From NCBI RefSeq assembly GCF_002994745.2, contig NC_037091.1, positions 9,424,501 to 9,488,500 on the forward strand: DNA of 64,000 bases, given 5' to 3'. This document shows positions 58,203 through 64,000 of the stretch, piece after piece; position 1 is the first letter of the stretch, and each line of letters starts with the position of its first letter. The notes beneath the pieces were generated by a model. The model made no database searches. It saw only the letters and a list, made by a program, of their open reading frames with translations, and was not told the origin of the DNA. Source of the stretch: Rosa chinensis. Its lineage: Eukaryota; Streptophyta; Magnoliopsida; Rosales; Rosaceae. Position numbers and translations under genes: made by a program.

Positions 58203-58280
58203 CAAGCCTGAAAATGTAATTTTGGATAGGAACCTTTTTTTAAGCCTGAAAATGTAATGTTGGATAGGAACCTTTCGTTA
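58203..58280. repeat. Tandem duplication of about 40 bp
   Basis: AAGCCTGAAAATGTAATKTTGGATAGGAACC occurs twice in a row (58204 and 58243), at the start of the IQM-like exon. Confidence 0.85.
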
Positions 58281-59033
58281 AAGGAAACGTTGGGGACAGA
58301 AGATTGTAGAGGTAAAAATCTATTGAAGCATAAACCAATGCCGACTTTTGCTCTGTCTCAACCAGATTTTATGTTTTTGCCTAGACCGGTTAAGGAGCTT
58401 GATGATGCAGCAGTCAAAGTTCAGAAAGTTTTGCATATCGAACTCGAAGAAACCTTGCAGATCGTGCAGTGGTGGCTGAGGAGGTATTATAATTATTTTG
58501 TTACTTGCTTGGTATGCTTAAATTTAAGTTTGTTTTGATACAAAATGGTTTGGTTAATTTGGTTATTTTCAAATGGTTTAGGTTTTCCAGCTGGGACTAA
58601 AGAGCTATGGTAATTACTATGGTAATTATCTAAGCACTTGATTATTATCTCTCACCATTGAAATTGTACTTGAATTTGGTTTTGTTTTATTTATTTATTT
58701 ATTATTATTATTATTTTTATGGAAATGGTTTGATTGATTTGGCTATTTTCAAATGCTTCAGATGGAAAACTTTTAGATTCTGCAGCTCTCAAGCAGAGTT
58801 CTGTGACATTCTTCATGTTGAGAAGCCGGAAACTGCCTCTTTGTGGTGGGCAAGGGCTAGGACTAGGCTGCGAAGGTTTGTTCTTTTTCTTGTACATACT
58901 ACTTTCTCATGTTTCTATAGCTTATTGGACATTCATTTTAGTAATAACTCTTGCTTTGTTATTTCAGATTGGAAAAGGTTTGTCTAAGGATGAGAAAGCA
59001 CAAAAGTTAGCTCTTCAACATTGGCTTGAAGCT
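58243..59033 (+). pseudogene. IQM-type calmodulin-binding protein, N-terminal remnant
   Basis: Pieces in the order of plant IQM proteins: FLPRPVKELDDAAVKVQKV (58372-58428), then in a shifted frame YRTRRNLADRAVVV (IQ-motif region, about 58435-58476), [17 protein letters not shown] (58763-58813), shifted again [17 protein letters not shown], and [20 protein letters not shown] (58973-59033). IQM proteins bind calmodulin through the IQ motif and act in stress and hormone responses. At least three single-base shifts and no trace of the following exon (DPRHRYGHNL in the family) within the next kilobase show a truncated pseudogene. Assembly error in G-runs could explain some shifts but not the missing 3' half. 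Confidence 0.8.
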
Positions 59034-59882
59034 GTAAGTTCACACTTCATAATCCCGAAAGAGAATAAGGCTAGATATTTCTCTTGAAAACTTATATTCC
59101 TTGCAATGTAAAATATGCATGGTCTAATATTAAGCCGTTTACTTAATATTAGCACAACTTTTTTGTTTTCTGGAATAGAGGCTGTATTTGTTTTACGTAC
59201 GTTGTTTGTTTCTTTGTTTTGTGTGTTTTGCTGGTTGTTTGTTAAAAAATTGTTGGGCTACTGTCATGTATGCTAGGGACACTTAACCACAGCTTTGTAC
59301 TGTTATAAGTTCCTTAACCGAATCAAATGAGAGACAGATGGTGGGGCACTTTAAAGCACCAAAAAAATTGATCCAATTAAGGACAGCCTCTATAAGATCT
59401 CAAGCACAGCCTCTATAAAATGAGAGACAGATTGTAAGGCTGCTATAAGTTCCTTGATTGAATCAATTTTTTTCTACTTTAAACACTCATTCCATGGTTG
59501 TGGTTTTTGTTTAGAAAGTCATTGACTGGAAAAGTCAAAGGACAAGCCATTTCTATGGAGAGCTCTAAGAGGAGTTTCCACAGTAATATGTCCAAATGTA
59601 TGCAATATCTACACCTGGAACTTACTGACTTAATTTTTGTCTTCCTATATTATCACGTAAAACATGCTCTGTACATTATACATAGATCCCAATTCACCAA
59701 CTTTATATTGCTCTTACTTTTGATATTCTTAGATTATAATTTTGCTGTAAGCATGATATTGTAATCTATATCTACTATTGCAAAGCCATTTAGTTTCTTA
59801 GTTGTCGCAATCTTCTTGACATCATACTTCTTTTGAAACTGAAACTTTAAAAATGTCTTTTGAATGTTATTTCTTTTATCAG
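59034..59882. other. Spacer between IQM and NAD(P)-binding remnants
   Basis: AT-rich. A 60-codon frame at 59498-59680 has no recognisable domain. Confidence 0.45.
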
Positions 59883-60197
59883 GATGGTTTCTTATCTACT
59901 GTTGGGACCTTGAAATGGGTAGACCATGTCATTCTCTTATCTCAGGTGCCTCTCTCTCTTCCTCTCAGTGTTAGAAACATCACCACTATAAGAAAGGAAT
60001 AGTTTTTTTACTGTGATTAATAAGCTTAGCAGTTATCTGTTTACAAAGGTGCTGGTGGCATTCATGCTCTCATGAAAAGCAATGAAAGAAAATTAGCCGA
60101 AGAAGATGGGTCAATACTGATGGCCTCCGAAATCCCTTACACCATCATCAGGGCTGGTTTGTTACAAAACTCTCCATGTGAAATTCAAGGCTTTTGA
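59883..60197 (+). pseudogene. NAD(P)-binding Rossmann (atypical SDR/NmrA-like) protein, two-exon remnant
   Basis: Exon 59883-59945 reads DGFLSTVGTLKWVDHVILLS; exon 60049-60197 reads GGIHALMKSNERKLAEEDGS, ILMASEIPYTIIRAGLLQNS and ends at TGA 60195-60197. Plant NmrA-like reductases contain VQHVILLSQLSVYRGxGG, ALMKSNARKLAEQDE and PYTIIRTGLLQ in this order. The link LSVYRG between the two blocks is missing, and the upstream glycine-rich NAD(P) site and the C-terminal part were not found. It is a fragment. Confidence 0.75.
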
Positions 60198-62280
60198 CTT
60201 TAAAAAGATTAGTTGATACCAAAGTTTTCTCCTCCTTTTTTATTTCTTGCAGCCATTAGAGAACTAACCGAATATATGTGGATCAATTATGCATAGTTTC
60301 TTCATGTCCTTTGCCAAATTTAAATCAGTCTGCTCTCTTTACATTGCTGTAATCTAATATACATGGGGAAAAATATGTACTGTTCACATTTTGTAAAGGA
60401 GGCCTGAATTTTTTTAACAATTGTAAGCAATCCTAGACGATGTCTGAATAGATCATTGTGTAAAGTTCACTCATATGATACAAAAGTGCATTGGTCGTAG
60501 GAGATTCTATGTGTGTTGCAATGGCCCTTTTTTCAAATGAAAGAGAAACAGTCCACAAACGAGTAGCTGCTGAAACATCCCATCCAGAATGCATACTTGG
60601 TCATATTCCCAAATTTTGGATTCTTATGATATGTTTGATAGATTTGCTTATATTTACCATGTGATCATTGGTTTCTTATGAATTACTACAATTTTTTTTT
60701 TCTATTGGTTTAGTCTGATCTTTATTTTAGCAAGAGTTTATATGTAACTAAGTGAATCACTCTCTTCATATGCTAGGCATGAATTTCAAATATTTAAATC
60801 ATGGTGGTTCTGTGGCAGGTTGAAACTGAATTTGAACAACAATGGGAAGATGGTAAGGCGGAAGAATGGGAAGATGTGATTCACAATGGTGAACATGTTT
60901 GGGGTTAGTAGACTGTTATTCATGTTCACTATTTTAGCACAGTAGAAGATAAAAAGCTAAAAGAGGTAATGGTGATATTAGAAACTTAAAGTGAGTTAAT
61001 AACTACTTTTAAAAGCTTAAAATCAGTAACAGGTCTGAAGGAGATGAGATAATTGATTCCCTTGAACTAGAGATAGGTCAGATATCTCATTCTTCACCAA
61101 TATGTTGGTCTAAATTTGCTGATGGGATTCAGAAGTCTACAGTTTGTTACCAAATGTTTTAATTTTTACAGGTTACTCTTTTTGATGCAAATGTTCCAAA
61201 CTGATAGCATCCACTTATCACAACCTAAAAACTTGCAGCAGTTTTCTTTTCAGTTTGATCTTCAGCTTAGAAAAAAAATTTGTTTACGAGGAACTACAAT
61301 CAATAAACTTTTAGTAGAAAATGCAACTTCAGAATTCTACAAAGGGATGCTTTTATTCATATCTAAACTCCTTATCTGATGTTTATACTTCTTCACTACT
61401 TTAAACTCACAGTAGTATTGTTTTTTCTTTCATGTTCACCTTACAAAAATGATTTGTTGAGAGTTTAAAATTTCTTCCATGTGCTCACTTTCAATAATTT
61501 GACGTGCATTTATGCTTTCTATTTTGTATTTTGTGAATGAGTTAATAGCAATAACATGTTATAATTGAAATCATGCTCTGTTTTAATGTGATATGTCGTC
61601 ATGTGTGGTTAAGCTGTTCTGACCATAATGACATTAAGAGATTGACTGTAGTATCTTGATGTCAGGGTCAAGTGAGAAATTGTTTTTAGATGAACAGAAC
61701 AGAAGTCAATGCGACAGGAATAACTGAGGGAACCCATTCAAAGTAAGCTTTGTGGTTCAAGTTTTGGTCGCTCTGTATTTTCTTGCTTCTTATATTAAGC
61801 TAGCGTTTAATTTGAGTACATATAGGAAAATCTTCAAATTCTATTGTGATTCATATACCAACTGAGAGCTCGACTTCTGTCGCAGTTGTTCTGACCACTT
61901 CTTGATGTGCATTGTTATATCGAGCATCTGAAGCATGGATAGAGTGCCTAATGAAAAAATGAAAAGCTTTTCATCAGCAAGGTGATGTGGGAATAACAGC
62001 TTAGACTGAGGAACAGCAGCATGAGATGAATATCCATGCAGATCGTGTATCATTATGCACCATCCATCAAACACTTCTCATTATTGTATTCTGTTTATTC
62101 CTTCATTAAATTATGTATACCAAGTTTGATTTCTCCATCAGAATTAGTAATAAGTTCAAACCACAAACAAAATCTGTAAATTTCAACAAAGACAATTGGT
62201 ACTATGTAATGTTACAAGATCAATCATAATCTCCACCATGTAACAATAAGTCCTGCAGCAAAGCGCGGGCACCTTTTCTA
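60198..62280. other. Region with one unassigned exon-like block
   Basis: 60819-60908 is bounded by an acceptor (GGCAG) and reads VETEFEQQWEDGKAEEWEDV to a TAG. It could be the last exon of an unknown gene. No other frame here has a recognisable domain. Confidence 0.4.
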
Positions 62281-64000
62281 GTAACCTGTAATTATCATGT
62301 TCATTGATATTCGAGAGTTTTGGAATTAACTTTCATTGCCTGCATGCATGTTCACCATCTCTCTCAATCTCAATTAGAGAAAACATAATACGCGATTTTT
62401 CATATATGTTAGTCATGTTCTCATATTCAATCAATTTTGTGCTCAGTTATGCTCAACTGTCGTAAGACATAAATCCAACAATAGATAAAAGTCAACAGAT
62501 AAAAGTTAAGAAAATATGTAAATTCTAACTATCTCATTATTCTCCACATTGTGATATGAATCCAACAACAGCTGAGCACATAATTCATCAGTAAGTGAAC
62601 AAGATTCATATATGTATGGCACTCACCATAACATGTCAAAAATCAATGGTTATATTCCAATGGAGACAATTCACCTAATATAGTGGCTTTCTCCCTTATC
62701 CAATTCTTGATTTGATTTGGTAAGACATTTTATCATTAATTCCCAAGATTCCTTCTTCATCAGTCATGATTAAATATACACCATCACCTCGCATCACCTC
62801 TCCCCCTAATTTCATCTCCACATTCTCTTGTTTGAATATTTCTTCTAATGACATATATATACCTCTAATTATAATACGTGCTTTGCACCAAACAAGTCAA
62901 TGCTGGATTGGCTTATTTATAATCCAGCTTCTTAAATCTCATCATCTTCTCACCTGAAGCAATAGGCACGGTCTTACGGTGGGATAATTGATCATTTTTT
63001 CATTTCGATGAATTGACTATCTGTACGTAATCGTTTTAATATTTCAATATGAATTGACTATCATCACATACTTTTCTTAAGATTCAAGCATGATAATTAT
63101 TACTTGACCATAATTATTTATTTATAACTTAAAATATATAGAGGCCCCTCCCTCTTCTTCAACTCAAAAGACTCGTGGCCTTTGACGCAAATGTAGCCAA
63201 ATGATCACATACACTACAACGTTCAGGAATAAAATGAAAAGCAATGGCCACCTTTTACACCTTCATAACTCCAATCATAAACAATTTGTTGAATAATTAG
63301 TCTCAATTAAAGGAAAAAGTTTTGCATCGATGGATTTCTCAATTTTGGTATTAGTTTTACAGTTACACCTTACCATATCTAAAAACAATGAGGTCTTGAT
63401 ATATGGAAACTCTTAATTAATAGTTTCTCTATTCCTTAACTCCATGGGTTTTTATATTTTTCATTTTTGGTAAAAACTTGAACAAGCAAATCTATTTACT
63501 CTTTACTCAAGTTTTGGATGAATGGATAGTATTTCTGTTACTTTACTCCATGGATTTTTTATCTTTCATATTTGGCAAAAACTTGAACAAGCCAATCTAT
63601 TTACTCTTACTCCTCAAGTCAAAACGCCCTTTTTGGTTAATCAAACACCAACCACTTGCTAAATAGAGAGTGGGGGGGGGGGGGGGGACCCTGGGAAGGG
63701 CCTCAACGGTACCATTGAAAGGGACATGGGCAAATTCGTAATTTCAGTCCCTAAACCCTCAATCACTGTCACCAACTATATTATGATATCGCTCGTATAT
63801 AATATGAAAATTTGTCCCTCTCGCCCCGGCACCTTTTTATGCTCTCCCTAATTTACCCCTACCTTGTCCCATATCCATATGTTTTTACACTAAGGCCTAA
63901 ATCAAGCTCCTTTGTTTTTTTTCTTCTTCAGAGAAATATGGTCTCTGGTTGAGTTGGCATCCAAAGCACACTCCTTTGGATCCTCTCTCTTTTGTTAAAA
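62281..64000. other. AT-rich intergenic DNA with a 16-base G run
   Basis: No gene recognised. A run of 16 G lies at 63672-63687. The last 150 bases look like leader sequence (TTTTTTCTTCTTCAGAG), and a gene could begin beyond the window. Confidence 0.5.

Overview
The window is from a plant nuclear genome. Evidence: AT-rich DNA, GT-AG introns, En/Spm (CACTA), Ty1/copia, LINE, TRIM and solo-LTR elements of plant type, and plant gene families (ENTH protein, IQM-type calmodulin-binding protein, MIS12 kinetochore protein). The style suggests a woody or rosaceous eudicot, but the species cannot be fixed from sequence alone. Most of the 64 kb is nested transposon DNA, and only one multi-exon host gene looks intact.

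Layout. 1-6781: 5' part of a CACTA element (A) read on the minus strand, with a TNP2-type transposase broken by two stop codons, a second lysine-rich gene running off the left edge, and a subterminal repeat array ending at 6781. 6782-11690: host-like DNA with a CT microsatellite, a 2-oxoglutarate dioxygenase scrap and a probable solo LTR. 11694-31455: a CACTA element (B) with TSD AAC, inflated to 19.8 kb by a second CACTA element (C, 12054-18612, TSD TGT, Ulp1-like protease gene), a solo LTR (19704-22360, TSD AGTCA) and a copia element (22653-29181, TSD GAGCT) that itself holds a solo LTR (23814-25375, TSD ACCAC). With these removed, B is about 4.0 kb and carries a captured MIS12-like gene on the minus strand.

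31722-42967: a non-autonomous LTR element with identical 163-bp LTRs (TSD CTGAG), containing a 3-kb solo LTR (32593-41579, TSD AATTG), which contains a complete 6.0-kb CACTA element (D, 35330-41323, TSD AGG) carrying unrelated exon-like pieces, one resembling an OTU protease. This stack sits about 0.9 kb upstream of the intact ENTH gene (43899-46081, plus strand, four exons, 343 aa).

46664 to about 53110: an L1-type LINE on the minus strand, decayed and interrupted by a TRIM element (47657-48245). 53375-53734: hAT-like MITE. 53908-54565: a second, complete TRIM (TSD TGTTG). 55424-56515: a LINE-derived non-autonomous insertion with a perfect 12-bp TSD. 57565-58109: a possible three-exon gene for a 63-aa membrane or secreted peptide. 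58243-60197: remnants of an IQM gene and of an NAD(P)-binding (NmrA/SDR-like) gene. 60200-64000: no supported gene.

The CACTA elements share one organisation: short CACTA termini, then inverted-repeat arrays built on CAGACAACAG/CAGACGACAG. Element A encodes a transposase type that could once have acted on the others; B, C and D lack one in this window and appear to be passengers carrying captured or accessory genes. That relation is inferred from shared termini and subterminal repeats.
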